Positions 11,120 through 19,295 of a stretch of DNA of 64,000 nt are shown piece by piece (within the stretch, counting starts at the first letter, position 1; each line of letters begins with the position of its first letter). Origin of the DNA: Spirochaetota bacterium (GTDB lineage Bacteria; Spirochaetota; UBA4802; JAKQUI01); contig JAKQUI010000084.1 of the NCBI GenBank assembly GCA_029562645.1, forward strand, positions 62,001-126,000, written 5' to 3'. The notes beneath the pieces were generated by a model. It saw only the letters and a list, made by a program, of their open reading frames with translations. It ran no database searches and had not been told where the DNA came from. Position numbers and translations under genes: made by a program.

Positions 11120-12281
11120 CGGCCTCCGCGCCGCCCAGGCACAGCGACGCCTGACCGAGCGCCGAACCGCGCCGCTTCATCTCGTGAACAAGCGTCGTGA
11201 GCACCCGCGCGCCGGAAGCGCCGATCGGGTGCCCCAGCGCGATCCCGCCGCCGTGCACGTTGACCCGCTCGCGGTCGAGGTCCAGCTTGCGCATCACCGA
11301 GATCATTGAGCCCGCGAAGGCCTCGTTGATCTCGTGGAGGTCGATTCTCGCGACATCGATGCCCGCCTTGGCGCACACCTTCGGGATGGAAAATATCGGC
11401 GCGATAAGCACGAAATCGAGCTCCGCGCCGGCCGTGCCCGAAGCAACGATTTTCACCATCGGCTTCGCCCCGAGCTCCTTCGCCTTTGCGTAGCTCATCA
11501 CCACGACCGCCGCCGCGCCGTCGCTGATCACCGAGGAGTTGCCCGCCGTCGCGAAACCGTCTTTATTGAATGCCGGGCGCATTTTCGACAGCGCATCGTA
11601 GTCGGTCGGACGCGGGCACTCGTCGACGGCAAAGTGGACGGTGTTGCCCTTTCGGTCCTTCAGGGGCACCGGCACGATCTCGTCGGAAAACTGTCCGTTC
11701 GCGATTGCGGCCAGGGCGCGCTCGTAGGAGCTCAGGGCATAGCGGTCCTGGTCCTCACGGCTCACGCTCCACTCGCGGGAGATGAAGTCATTGCATCCGC
11801 CCATGTGGCGATCGTTCACGACGTCCCACAGGCCATCGTACACCATGTGGTCCATCAGGGGCGCATTACCCATGCGAACGCCCCAGCGGGCCTTGGGCAT
11901 GAAATACGGCGCGGCGCTCATGTTCTCCATCCCGCCGGCGACGCAGATGTCTGCATATCCCGACTTGACCAACTCCGAGGCGAGCACGACCGCCATGAGC
12001 GCCGATCCGCACACCTTGTTTATGCTGAGCGCCGCCGATTGCATGGGAACGCCCGCCTTGATGGCGGCCTGCCGGGCGGGGTTCTGCCCGTACCCGCACG
12101 GAAGCACGATGCCCATAAAGATCTCCTGCACCAGCGCCATGTCGATCCCGGCGCGCTTCACGGCCTCGGCGATCACGATACCGCCGAGATCGGTGGCCCC
12201 GATCCCCGCCAGGCTCCCATTGTACGATCCGAGCGGCGTGCGCACGGCGCTCACGATTACGGCGTCATTGTCCTTGAGCAT
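11094..12281 (-). CDS. acetyl-CoA acetyltransferase (thiolase)
   Basis: Condenses two acetyl-CoA to acetoacetyl-CoA, or cleaves 3-ketoacyl-CoA. The 395-residue protein keeps the acyl-accepting Cys in [13 protein letters not shown] (about residue 90), the second active-site region [20 protein letters not shown] with its His, and the C-terminal Cys in [10 protein letters not shown]. That last segment differs from the usual CIGGGMG, so substrate preference could differ. It stands alone but fits the other acyl-CoA genes of the window (MaoC-like, acyl-CoA dehydrogenase, enoyl-CoA hydratase). It diverges from the exported protein at 12563. Confidence 0.93.
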   Translation of the reverse strand: MLKDNDAVIVSAVRTPLGSYNGSLAGIGATDLGGIVIAEAVKRAGIDMALVQEIFMGIVLPCGYGQNPARQAAIKAGVPMQSAALSINKVCGSALMAVVLASELVKSGYADICVAGGMENMSAAPYFMPKARWGVRMGNAPLMDHMVYDGLWDVVNDRHMGGCNDFISREWSVSREDQDRYALSSYERALAAIANGQFSDEIVPVPLKDRKGNTVHFAVDECPRPTDYDALSKMRPAFNKDGFATAGNSSVISDGAAAVVVMSYAKAKELGAKPMVKIVASGTAGAELDFVLIAPIFSIPKVCAKAGIDVARIDLHEINEAFAGSMISVMRKLDLDRERVNVHGGGIALGHPIGASGARVLTTLVHEMKRRGSALGQASLCLGGAEAVTMIVENI

Positions 12282-12358
12282 TGTGGTTTCCTTTCATTAT
12301 CTCTCGTAATGTGGTGATAGTCCCGCGCGGCACGCCACGGCGATGGAGCGGGCAACAA

Positions 12359-12388
12359 ACAACCGGCCCCTCGCGGAAGCCGGTTGCA
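12359..12388. other. GC-rich hairpin in the thiolase / exported-protein gap
   Basis: An 8-bp perfect stem (CAACCGGC / GCCGGTTG) around an 11-base loop lies in the 281-base divergent intergenic stretch. It is not followed by a T-run on either strand, so it is not a typical terminator. A role in mRNA leader structure or as a protein-binding site is possible but not shown. Confidence 0.35.
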
Positions 12389-12562
12389 TACGCTCTCATT
12401 CCATGCTGGACGGCGGAAAAATGCAAGTCAATTTCAGCGAAACAGGTCCGTTTGCCCGTTTTCGCCATCAACCCTCGAAAAAGAGTTGCGGACATTTCAC
12501 AACCGCCCGCACACTGCCGGGAGAAGATTTCGTTAGCTCGGATTTACCGACGGAGGCCCCCC

Positions 12563-13375
12563 ATGAAACAAACGATACGACGAACGCTGCCCGCCATTCT
12601 GTTTTTCCTCATGGCGGCCCCCTCCCTGCTCTCCGCGCAGGTCGCCGTGGGCGTTATCCCCTTCAAGGGCGAGGGCGGCGATCCGAGGGCCCTGGAGGCG
12701 AAGGTCCGCGAGCTCCTCGTGAAAACCAAGGGCGTCGTGGTGGTGGCCGACTCCATGATGAAGGACATCGTCAAGATCCATGAACAGGCGATGGCCTCGG
12801 GCACGGCGTATCACGACATCTCGAAGCTCCGCGTCGCGGAGTTCATCATCACCGGCAGCCTGGCGGGCAACAGCCTCACGGTCAAGGCGGTGGACGTAAA
12901 CACGACGGGCGAGGTCTTCAACATGACGGTGGACCTGTCGAGCGCGCGCGATTATCAGATCCGGAAGGTCAGTCGCGAGCTCCAGAACGCGATTATCACG
13001 TCTGCGGGATCGAAAAACCGAAACATCCCGGCTGACGCGAAACCCTACATGGCGCTGGTGAAGGACTTCATCGCCGCGCTGCCCCAGGGCGATCAGGCCT
13101 GCTGGAAATACCTCGCGTTCTATCATGCCGGTTCATATCAGCGCCCCGTCAAGGAGTCGCCGGGACTCACCTCCCAGGCGAAGGTGTTCCTCGACGAGGT
13201 GCGGCCGGAACTGGCGAAGACCACCGTGACCTATTTCGGGATCGAGCAGGGTTCGCCCTTCATTTTCCTGACGGTGTTCGCCGAGCGCACGGGCAAGCGC
13301 AGCAAGCATAAGTTCGGCATCATGGAGATGAACGACGGCAGCCTGGCCATCGGAAGCTACGAACCGGCCCGGTAA
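12563..13375 (+). CDS. exported protein of unknown function
   Basis: A 270-residue protein with a clear Sec signal peptide (positive MKQTIRRTL, hydrophobic core, cleavage near LLSAQ). The mature N terminus, VAVGVIPFKGEGGD followed by a predicted alpha/beta region and a VADSMMKDI segment, resembles the start of CsgG/FlgO/TolB-N type periplasmic proteins. The rest is not recognised. ATG at 12563 is supported by CGGAGG six bases upstream and by the signal peptide. No operon partner. A periplasmic or outer-membrane-associated location is the only firm inference. Confidence 0.8.
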   Translation: MKQTIRRTLPAILFFLMAAPSLLSAQVAVGVIPFKGEGGDPRALEAKVRELLVKTKGVVVVADSMMKDIVKIHEQAMASGTAYHDISKLRVAEFIITGSLAGNSLTVKAVDVNTTGEVFNMTVDLSSARDYQIRKVSRELQNAIITSAGSKNRNIPADAKPYMALVKDFIAALPQGDQACWKYLAFYHAGSYQRPVKESPGLTSQAKVFLDEVRPELAKTTVTYFGIEQGSPFIFLTVFAERTGKRSKHKFGIMEMNDGSLAIGSYEPAR

Positions 13376-13514
13376 GCGACACCCAGCTCCCGGTTTCCGC
13401 AATTCAAAAACACCCTCCCAGGTCGGATCGTATAGGCGTATTGCGAGCGCTCATGACGACGGTCGAACGACAGGCTTCGCATTGAATTCAACCGTCCCGA
13501 TGCCAATCTCACCG

Positions 13515-13540
13515 TCATTGCGAGCGAAGCGAAGCAATCT
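13515..13540. repeat. dispersed-type repeat (TCATTGCGAGCGAAG...)
   Basis: A 26-base element starting TCATTGCGAGCGAAGCG and ending AAGCAATCT. Very similar sequences are scattered in intergenic DNA of many unrelated bacteria, often as inverted copies. Only one copy occurs in this window. It lies in the 279-base non-coding stretch between the exported protein and the beta-barrel gene. Confidence 0.5.
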
Positions 13541-13596
13541 GATGCAACACCGCACTGAATGAATGCCTTGCGAAGAGTTCACACTTTTCATATGTG

Positions 13597-13624
13597 AAAA
13601 AACGGGCCCCCATACGGGAGCCCA
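13597..13624 (-). terminator. Rho-independent terminator of the 13655-14776 gene
   Basis: On the minus strand an 8-bp G/C stem (GGGCTCCC / GGGGGCCC, one G-U pair) around a four-base loop is followed by TTTTTT. It lies 31 bases beyond the stop codon of the beta-barrel gene. Confidence 0.8.
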
Positions 13625-13654
13625 TGCACATGAAGAAACAACGAAAGTTTTCGG

Positions 13655-14776
13655 CTACTTGGTGAGATCGAGCTTATAGGCAAGTTCGAGATAGAGATAA
13701 TTGTTCTGTCCTACGATCTGCTGCGTGTTCGGGACGCCGTTCCACGTGTATCGATAATCGCTAATCGCGCCGGTCTTTTTGTTTTGAACAACCGGGTCGT
13801 TCGGATTGTGATACGGATTAAGGTTCGTCTCCTGGAAGTACGAGAGCGTCATGCCGAGCGCGTCGGTCAGCTGCAGCTTCATGCCGACCTGCCAGGTGTA
13901 GCGCCAGAGGCCGTGCGTCTTGAAATACTTCCCGTGCGCAATGCCGGTGGAAACGTCGGGGTCGGTATCGCTGTTTCCGTCCGGGCCCTTCGGATTATAC
14001 CCGGCGCCCCGTCCGGTACGGATGACCTTCTCGTCGAGTCCGGGAACAAACTTGGTCTCATTGTCTTCGATGGTCCCGTAGCGGACCTCGAAATCGCCGA
14101 AGACCGTGAACTTCTTGGTGACCTTGTAATCCGCGCCAAGAAGGATCCGGGTCGTCATGGCCCAGCCATACTCCTCGCTCTTGTCGTACCCGACACGCTT
14201 ACCCCTCAGGTCATTTACCGCTGAAGTAGCATAACTTCTTTTAGTCCACACCTCAGTATTACCCCAGAAGACTTCGTTCACGAAACGAACTCTCCCATAG
14301 ATACTCGCATCGCCAAGTTTATACTTGGGCGCGATGTCAAAATTGATTGAATCCAGATACGGCGGATCGCCGGCTTTATTACCCAGCTTGTCGGACGCGG
14401 GCCCGCTATACTGATCACTGGGATAGACTTCCTGATACCAATACGCACCAAGGCCCAGCGAGAAATCATCGGACAGCTTCAAGTTGTAGCTTCCGCCGAC
14501 CTCGTACTCCCACTCGACCGTTCCGCCGGCCTGGTTCTTGTAGGCATTTTCCCCCTTGTTCCATTCGGTGTCCGCGCGGTTCCAGTGCTCGTACCGATTG
14601 GCTCCCTTGAGAAAGAGCGTCACGTCCTTGGCGGGGACTACGTTGAGCGACAACTTTTCCATGGTGCGCTGGTTCTGCTTGCGCACGACTGCGAAGGCGT
14701 CTGTCACCGACATGACGCCCACGATGGCGGCCAACAGAAGCACAGCCGAAAAAAAGAGCGACTTGCGTTTCATCAT
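13655..14776 (-). CDS. outer-membrane beta-barrel (porin-like) protein
   Basis: A 373-residue exported protein. The signal peptide (MMKRKSLFFSAVLLLAAIVG to SVTDAFA) is followed by a mature chain of alternating strands rich in aromatic residues (WEYEVGGSYNLKLSDDFSLGLGAYWYQE) and ending in LYLELAYKLDL. This pattern is typical of a monomeric beta barrel. Start ATG 14776 has AAGGAG nine bases upstream; the in-frame codons before it lack a signal peptide. It is divergent from pstS1, and a PHO-box-like site lies between them. A phosphate-starvation porin is therefore plausible but unproven. Confidence 0.8.
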   Translation of the reverse strand: MMKRKSLFFSAVLLLAAIVGVMSVTDAFAVVRKQNQRTMEKLSLNVVPAKDVTLFLKGANRYEHWNRADTEWNKGENAYKNQAGGTVEWEYEVGGSYNLKLSDDFSLGLGAYWYQEVYPSDQYSGPASDKLGNKAGDPPYLDSINFDIAPKYKLGDASIYGRVRFVNEVFWGNTEVWTKRSYATSAVNDLRGKRVGYDKSEEYGWAMTTRILLGADYKVTKKFTVFGDFEVRYGTIEDNETKFVPGLDEKVIRTGRGAGYNPKGPDGNSDTDPDVSTGIAHGKYFKTHGLWRYTWQVGMKLQLTDALGMTLSYFQETNLNPYHNPNDPVVQNKKTGAISDYRYTWNGVPNTQQIVGQNNYLYLELAYKLDLTK

Positions 14777-14962
14777 TCTACTTGTCTCCTTGTTTGATGA
14801 TTGATGAATAACGAACGAATGGAATCGCTTCACTCCGATCCGCCGTTATTTTTCTAAAACAATAAGCGCGGCGAGGATTAAGTAATCATCAGTGAAATGT
14901 TTATTTTCCGTTAATTATTTCTTGGCGCGACACGGGGCGTCCCGATAAAAAAACCCCCCAGG

Positions 14963-14979
14963 TTAACAAAATATTTACA
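14963..14979 (+). promoter_or_regulatory. PHO-box-like direct repeat upstream of pstS1
   Basis: TTAACA-AAATA-TTTACA: two 6-base half sites spaced 11 bases start to start, as in PhoB/PhoP binding sites. It sits 85 bases before the pstS1 start codon in the divergent gap shared with the beta-barrel gene. Three closely matching sites lie before pstC, pstB and pstS2. Confidence 0.75.
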
Positions 14980-15063
14980 AAACCATTATCGTTCATTCAC
15001 CCGCGGTTTCCATTTTCCGACCAAGCACATTTGATTCATCATCACTCAGGAGGCATACAGCCC

Positions 15064-15906
15064 ATGCGTAAAAGCTTTTTACTCAGCAGCATCGCCGCGA
15101 TCGCGACACTCGCGGCAGCCATGACGTACTCGTCGATCGTGAGCGCCGACAGCGCGAAGATCATCATTAAAGGCTCCACCACCGTGCTCCCGATCACCCA
15201 AAAGGCGATCGAGGCGTATCCGGAGTCGGTCGCGAAGAAGGTCGCCATCTCGGTGGACGGCAGCGGATCCGGGAACGGCATCAAGGCGATCATGGACGGC
15301 ACCTGCGACATCGCGAACTCGTCGCGCGCAATGAAGAAGGAAGAGCTCGCCAAGGCGAAGGAAAAGAAGCTCCGCATCAAGGAGATCGTGGTCGCCTGGG
15401 ACATGATCGTCCCGGTCGTTCACCCGAAGAACCCGGTTGCGAGCCTCACCAAGGACCAGCTTAAAGGCATCTACGAAGGCACCATCAAAAACTGGAAAGA
15501 GGTGGGGGGCCCGGACATGCGCATCGTGGTCATTTCGCGCGATACGAGCTCCGGCACCTACGAGTTCTGGTACGAGGACGTGCTCAAGAAGACCAATGTC
15601 CGCAAGGACGCGCTTCTGCAGGCCTCGAACGGCGCGGTGGTCGCCACCGTGGCCAACAATGAGAAGGCCATCGGCTATATCGGGTTCGGCTATCTCAACA
15701 ACAGCATTAAAGCGGTGAAGGTGAATGGGATCGAGCCCACGCTGAAAAACGCGAAGGCGAAGAAGAACCGCTACCCGATCGCCCGCGAGCTGTACATGTA
15801 CGTGAACGAAAACAAATACACCCCGCAGGCGAAGGCGTTTGTGAAATTCCTGCTGGGCAAAAAGGGACAGGAGCTGGTGAAGTCCGCGGGATATATTCCG
15901 CTCTGA
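15064..15906 (+). CDS. pstS: phosphate ABC transporter substrate-binding protein, first copy
   Basis: A 280-residue periplasmic phosphate-binding protein. It has a signal peptide (cleavage near SIVSADS) and no lipobox Cys. The phosphate loop IIKGSTTVLPI, the GSGSGNGIKAIMDGTCDIANSSR segment and SRDTSSGTYEFW are intact. It closely resembles the second PstS at 34800 over its whole length. Start ATG 15064 follows AGGAGG. It stands alone, 13 kb from the pstCA genes, and ends in a strong terminator. A PHO-box-like site lies upstream. Probably a soluble, high-level phosphate scavenger working with the same PstCAB complex. Confidence 0.93.
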   Translation: MRKSFLLSSIAAIATLAAAMTYSSIVSADSAKIIIKGSTTVLPITQKAIEAYPESVAKKVAISVDGSGSGNGIKAIMDGTCDIANSSRAMKKEELAKAKEKKLRIKEIVVAWDMIVPVVHPKNPVASLTKDQLKGIYEGTIKNWKEVGGPDMRIVVISRDTSSGTYEFWYEDVLKKTNVRKDALLQASNGAVVATVANNEKAIGYIGFGYLNNSIKAVKVNGIEPTLKNAKAKKNRYPIARELYMYVNENKYTPQAKAFVKFLLGKKGQELVKSAGYIPL

Positions 15907-16122
15907 TCATTTTCCACGCATTCTACTCTCATCACCATGGAAGGGCCGTGCGCCCTTCCATTTTTTCGTTCGCGCGCCGCCGATCATCTCGAGAATGGTC
16001 GCCTCATAGGGGGCGAGCTCCATGCGGAGCTCGAGGAAATGCTCATAGCGCGACCGATGCGTCGAGAGGAGCACCTTCCAATGCGCGGATTTCTTCACCG
16101 TGCTGGACTTCGAGGCGCTCAA
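15907..16122 (-). pseudogene. possible remnant of a glycosidase C terminus (GH13-like)
   Basis: A 71-codon frame without a good start or ribosome site. Its middle part (HWKVLLSTHRSRY, ELRMELAPYEATILEMI) resembles the C-terminal beta domain of alpha-amylase/branching-enzyme proteins, which commonly ends in a W-x-L-L-D/S-T ... ELPPYEALVL pattern. Nothing upstream continues the protein: a stop codon comes first, then the 98-bp repeat. It overlaps the pstS1 terminator. I read it as a decayed gene end at a rearrangement boundary, with low confidence. Confidence 0.3.
15937..15966 (+). terminator. Rho-independent terminator of pstS1
   Basis: A perfect 9-bp stem (ATGGAAGGG / CCCTTCCAT) with a seven-base loop is followed by TTTTTT, 31 bases after the pstS1 stop codon. 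Confidence 0.93.
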
Positions 16123-16143
16123 CCAGGGCTATGTGGACGCGCG

Positions 16144-16241
16144 AATGGAGACGAAAACGAGCGTCTCGTAGTCACGGCACAATCACAGCATCATGTATGA
16201 TTCGGCCGCGGGAGATCGCGGCCGTTTCGCGTCAGGGGATC
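16144..16241 (+). repeat. 98-bp direct repeat, left copy
   Basis: Matches 16988-17085 at 97 of 98 positions (the one difference is at 16216 versus 17060). The pair encloses the toxin-antitoxin module. Each copy contains a perfect 8-bp hairpin (CGGCCGCG / CGCGGCCG) with a six-base loop. An open frame running in from the left ends at the TAG inside the repeat. Confidence 0.9.
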
Positions 16242-16282
16242 CACGCCAAACGATCAGCACGAAGAGGGTCCAGCGATGCCCA

Positions 16283-16708
16283 TCATGAGAGCGGATTGAA
16301 GACCTTCAATCCCGCCTTTCTCGCCGCCGTTGCGAGTTTTGCATCGCATGCGACAAAACAATCTATCTCGTCCCTCACGGCAAGCGCGGCGCCGAGTTGA
16401 ATGGAGTCGAGCGTCCGCAGCTGATGCGCATCAATGAGCGCCTTTGCATTATCTGCGACAACATCATCAAATGGCACGCAGACGAATGAAGGATAATCTG
16501 TCCCGAACTCGTTTAACACCGTCCGATAGCCGTCCGCATTCACGACACGGTTGGCAAGAAGTCGCCGGAGCGCGGAGCACAGTTCGAGTTCCGTTATCGC
16601 CGATACGACGATCTCATCAGCCGTGCCCATGATGGCGTCCAAGCGATCCGACCCTTCCTCGCTGACATACCGCTTAAGCAGGGCCGAGGTGTCGATATAA
16701 AGCCTCAT
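16283..16708 (-). CDS. vapC: VapC-type PIN-domain toxin (ribonuclease)
   Basis: A 141-residue PIN domain protein. The acidic active-site residues are present: Asp6 in MRLYIDTSALLKRY, a Glu in SAITELELCSALRR, the Asp in LRTLDSIQLGAALA, and the Asp in FVACDAKLATAA. VapC toxins cut RNA (often initiator tRNA or rRNA loops) and are held inactive by the cognate antitoxin. Its start overlaps the antitoxin stop by four bases (ATGA), the normal arrangement. The whole module lies between two 98-bp direct repeats, which suggests gain or loss as a unit. Confidence 0.9.
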   Translation of the reverse strand: MRLYIDTSALLKRYVSEEGSDRLDAIMGTADEIVVSAITELELCSALRRLLANRVVNADGYRTVLNEFGTDYPSFVCVPFDDVVADNAKALIDAHQLRTLDSIQLGAALAVRDEIDCFVACDAKLATAARKAGLKVFNPLS

Positions 16709-16929
16709 CGCTCATTTCGCTCATGCATGATATAGTCGAGGGTAGTGGTTCCGGTCTTGAGGGTGATACGTTTCGGCTCTCGCTTCCAAGCGGCGCCCGT
16801 TTCGCCAAAGGGAACAATTTTCGCAACGGGTTTCCCCTTGCGAATGATTATAAAAGAACTCCCACGTTCCACTTTGTCAAAGTACTCCTTGGAGCGGTTG
16901 CGGAAATCGGTAAACTTGAGATACTGCAT
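16705..16929 (-). CDS. vapB: Phd/YefM-type antitoxin
   Basis: A 74-residue antitoxin with a Phd/YefM-like N-terminal DNA-binding fold (FRNRSKEYFDKVERGSSFIIIRKGKPVAKIVPF) and a short charged C-terminal tail that would bind the toxin. Start ATG 16929 has GGAGG four bases upstream. It is the first gene of the two-gene operon and probably represses it. Calling it vapB follows the VapC partner; by fold it is closer to Phd/YefM. Confidence 0.85.
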   Translation of the reverse strand: MQYLKFTDFRNRSKEYFDKVERGSSFIIIRKGKPVAKIVPFGETGAAWKREPKRITLKTGTTTLDYIMHERNER

Positions 16930-16987
16930 AGTGCCTCCACTATCGCCTACTGTCATAATAATGACAGACGGAGACCATGTCAAGACA

Positions 16988-17085
16988 AATGGAGACGAAA
17001 ACGAGCGTCTCGTAGTCACGGCACAATCACAGCATCATGTATGATTCGGCCGCGGGAGACCGCGGCCGTTTCGCGTCAGGGGATC
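16988..17085 (+). repeat. 98-bp direct repeat, right copy
   Basis: Right-hand copy of the repeat at 16144-16241 (offset 844 bases, one mismatch). The right end is 16 bases from the stop codon of the RsbU-type phosphatase gene. Its perfect hairpin could serve as a weak terminator of that region. Confidence 0.9.
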
Positions 17086-17100
17086 AGGGGCGTAATACGG

Positions 17101-18489
17101 CTACACTCGACGAATGACAACCATGGTCACATCATCCATGCATTCGAATTGACGGAGCGACTGGAGGATGCCGTCGCGGATCTCCTCGGTCGGGCGTGCA
17201 CCCAGCGCGGCGAGCGTTTCGCTGAGCCGGTGGGCCCCGAACATGTCACGCTCCGGCGTGCGGGTCCCGGGACGGCTCCCTCGGCTCCATGCCTCGGTGA
17301 TGCCGTCGGTATACACCAGCAACACATCGCCGGAATCAAGCGTGAACGAATTGTTGCCGATCATTCCGCTGATATCCTCCATGAGCCCGATCCAGACCCC
17401 GTCTGTTTCAATGACCTCCACCGCGGCCGACGAGGCGCGATATACCAGAATGTCCTGATGCAATCCGGCGAACACGAAGCGCCCGTCCTTGTGCGCGGCG
17501 AGCACGGTTATGGTCATGTACTTGTCGTCATTGAGCTTCCTGACGTTTTCCGTTATGGTCCGATTAATCACCGTCAACAACCCGGAGGGATCGAGGTCCC
17601 GGTTCTGGTCAAGCGCCACATGAATCGAGGTCTGCACCATCATCATAATGAGGCCCGCCGGAACCCCATGCCCCGAAACATCGCCGATAACGATCCAGTC
17701 GTTTCCGCCGACACTGATGACGTCGTAGTAATCCCCGCCAACCTCCGCGGCCGGCTCCATATATGCGGTGATCTCATACCCGCTGAGCTCGGGTCGTTCC
17801 GGCAACAGGGTGGTCTGGATCTTCTTTGCGAGCTGCATCTCACCCCAGAGCATGTCCCGCGCTTTTTGCAGTTCGGCTGTCCGAATGCGCACCATGAGTT
17901 CGAGGTTCGGTATATTCTGATACGAGATGAACGCCACTGCGAGCATCATCATGAAAAAATAGACCTCCCGGTGCAGCTGCATGTCGGTGTGCAGAAAACC
18001 GCCGTCGGGCCCCACGACCCGGGGATGAAACACGACGCCATTGTGCGACGCCATGAGCAGAAAAACGATCCAGGAGACGAACACCGCGACGGAAAACACA
18101 CGATAGATGTTCCGATCGTATAAAAACTGCAAGAGGATGAGCAACGCGATGGTGATTCCCACGAGATGATACGATTGCGCCGCGAAGGTCCAGTCCATGT
18201 TCTGCGCATAGGTGAATTTGGTCCCCATGGTCCCGGTGATGCTGACGGTGGCCGCTATCCATTTATAATGGATGACCCGAGTACGTTTGCGCAATCCGCG
18301 CCGTATCAGCAGGCCCATCGTAATGATACACATCGACAGGGCAATAGTCATGATGGTATTGCGCAACGGCACCTGCGCGGAGAGCTGAAACGATATGGAG
18401 ATAACGCCGATCGCAAGCGAGATGAGCGTATAATACACGCTCCCGCGGATCTCTAGAAGCTCGCGCGCCGAATACTCGGTCGTGTTCAT
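17101..18489 (-). CDS. membrane-anchored SpoIIE/RsbU-type PP2C phosphatase
   Basis: A 462-residue protein. The N-terminal ~210 residues contain about six hydrophobic segments (from YYTLISLAIGVISISF to EVYFFMMMLAVAFISY). A linker coiled coil (LMVRIRTAELQKARDMLWGEMQLAKKIQTTLLP) follows, then a PP2C/SpoIIE domain with the metal-binding motifs GGDYYDV, IGDVSGHGVPA, VYTDGITE and MDDVTMVVI. Such enzymes dephosphorylate anti-anti-sigma factors or similar STAS proteins in response to a signal sensed by the membrane part. No sigma-factor partner genes are nearby. It follows the XpaC-like gene after 44 bases and may be its operon partner. Confidence 0.9.
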   Translation of the reverse strand: MNTTEYSARELLEIRGSVYYTLISLAIGVISISFQLSAQVPLRNTIMTIALSMCIITMGLLIRRGLRKRTRVIHYKWIAATVSITGTMGTKFTYAQNMDWTFAAQSYHLVGITIALLILLQFLYDRNIYRVFSVAVFVSWIVFLLMASHNGVVFHPRVVGPDGGFLHTDMQLHREVYFFMMMLAVAFISYQNIPNLELMVRIRTAELQKARDMLWGEMQLAKKIQTTLLPERPELSGYEITAYMEPAAEVGGDYYDVISVGGNDWIVIGDVSGHGVPAGLIMMMVQTSIHVALDQNRDLDPSGLLTVINRTITENVRKLNDDKYMTITVLAAHKDGRFVFAGLHQDILVYRASSAAVEVIETDGVWIGLMEDISGMIGNNSFTLDSGDVLLVYTDGITEAWSRGSRPGTRTPERDMFGAHRLSETLAALGARPTEEIRDGILQSLRQFECMDDVTMVVIRRV

Positions 18490-18533
18490 ATGACAGGCCC
18501 CGGTCGATGTCGCGCACCCAATGTCGATGCTCC

Positions 18534-19184
18534 CTATTTCGTCCCGCCCGCCGACGTCCGCTTCGGATCGGCGAGCCCGTCCTGCCGGATCACGTTCTCC
18601 AGGACGGTGATCTCCGCGTCGAGATCGAGGAAGTCGTCGTTATAGAGCTGGTCGAGCTGCTTGCGGAAGGCCGCCTCGACCGACTGCAGAAGATCGCGCA
18701 CCTTGCCGATGGTCTTCTCGCGATCGCCGCTGGAGCGCATGTGCGAGAGGGCGATGTACTTCTCGATGATGTTGATGGTCGCGTCGAGGTAATACGCGAG
18801 AAACTGCCGCGCCGCCTTGATGTCCTTGGGGTCCTTCTTGAGGTCCAGGAAGATGTGCTCGGTGTGCTCGATGATCGCGCCGATCGTCCCCCGGACATCG
18901 GCGTCGTCCACCTTCCCGAGCAGGGCGCGCATCTTCTTGACCTTTGTGCTCCCCTCCGCGACGGTCTTCTTGATCATCGAGGGGGTGATGCCGTAGACGC
19001 GCTCGAGCTCGGCGAACTCGGGATCGATGGTGCGCGGCGCCAACAACAGATAGCCGCCGAAAAAACCGCCGACGCCAAAGAGGAGCGACACCAGCGCGCC
19101 CGCCTCGAACAGCCAGAAAAAGGCGAAGAAGGCGGCGGCGCCGAGCGCGATTGCGGGGAGAAGTCGTTTCAGTAGTTTCATCAT
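18534..19184 (-). CDS. XpaC-like membrane protein (5-bromo-4-chloroindolyl phosphate hydrolysis family)
   Basis: A 216-residue protein with a hydrophobic hairpin at the N terminus (residues ~8-47, two spans joined at WLFEAGALV). An alpha-helical cytoplasmic part follows, with segments typical for the XpaC family (GITPSMIKKTVAEGSTKVKK, KDIKAARQFLAYYLDATINI). XpaC genes usually neighbour telA (toxic anion resistance); no telA occurs in this window. The start ATG 19184 precedes the first membrane span; upstream in-frame codons would add a tail with no ribosome site. It lies 111 bases after the SBP-OmpA gene. Function is not established for the family. Confidence 0.75.
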   Translation of the reverse strand: MMKLLKRLLPAIALGAAAFFAFFWLFEAGALVSLLFGVGGFFGGYLLLAPRTIDPEFAELERVYGITPSMIKKTVAEGSTKVKKMRALLGKVDDADVRGTIGAIIEHTEHIFLDLKKDPKDIKAARQFLAYYLDATINIIEKYIALSHMRSSGDREKTIGKVRDLLQSVEAAFRKQLDQLYNDDFLDLDAEITVLENVIRQDGLADPKRTSAGGTK

Positions 19185-19295
19185 GGTTCCAATGATACAA
19201 CCGCTTGAGATGGCACGAAACAGGGTTTCACGTAAATACGAGGCGCAATCGCGACGGAGCAATCATAAAACCAAACACCGCCGCGCCACCCGCAC

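Noticed and set aside
12359-12388. Hairpin as a terminator or riboswitch
   Set aside because: No T-run on either strand and no conserved aptamer features, so it is only listed as a hairpin.
16144-17085. Insertion sequence as the cause of the 98-bp direct repeats
   Set aside because: The repeats enclose only vapBC; there is no transposase between them and no terminal inverted repeats, so a classical IS is not supported.
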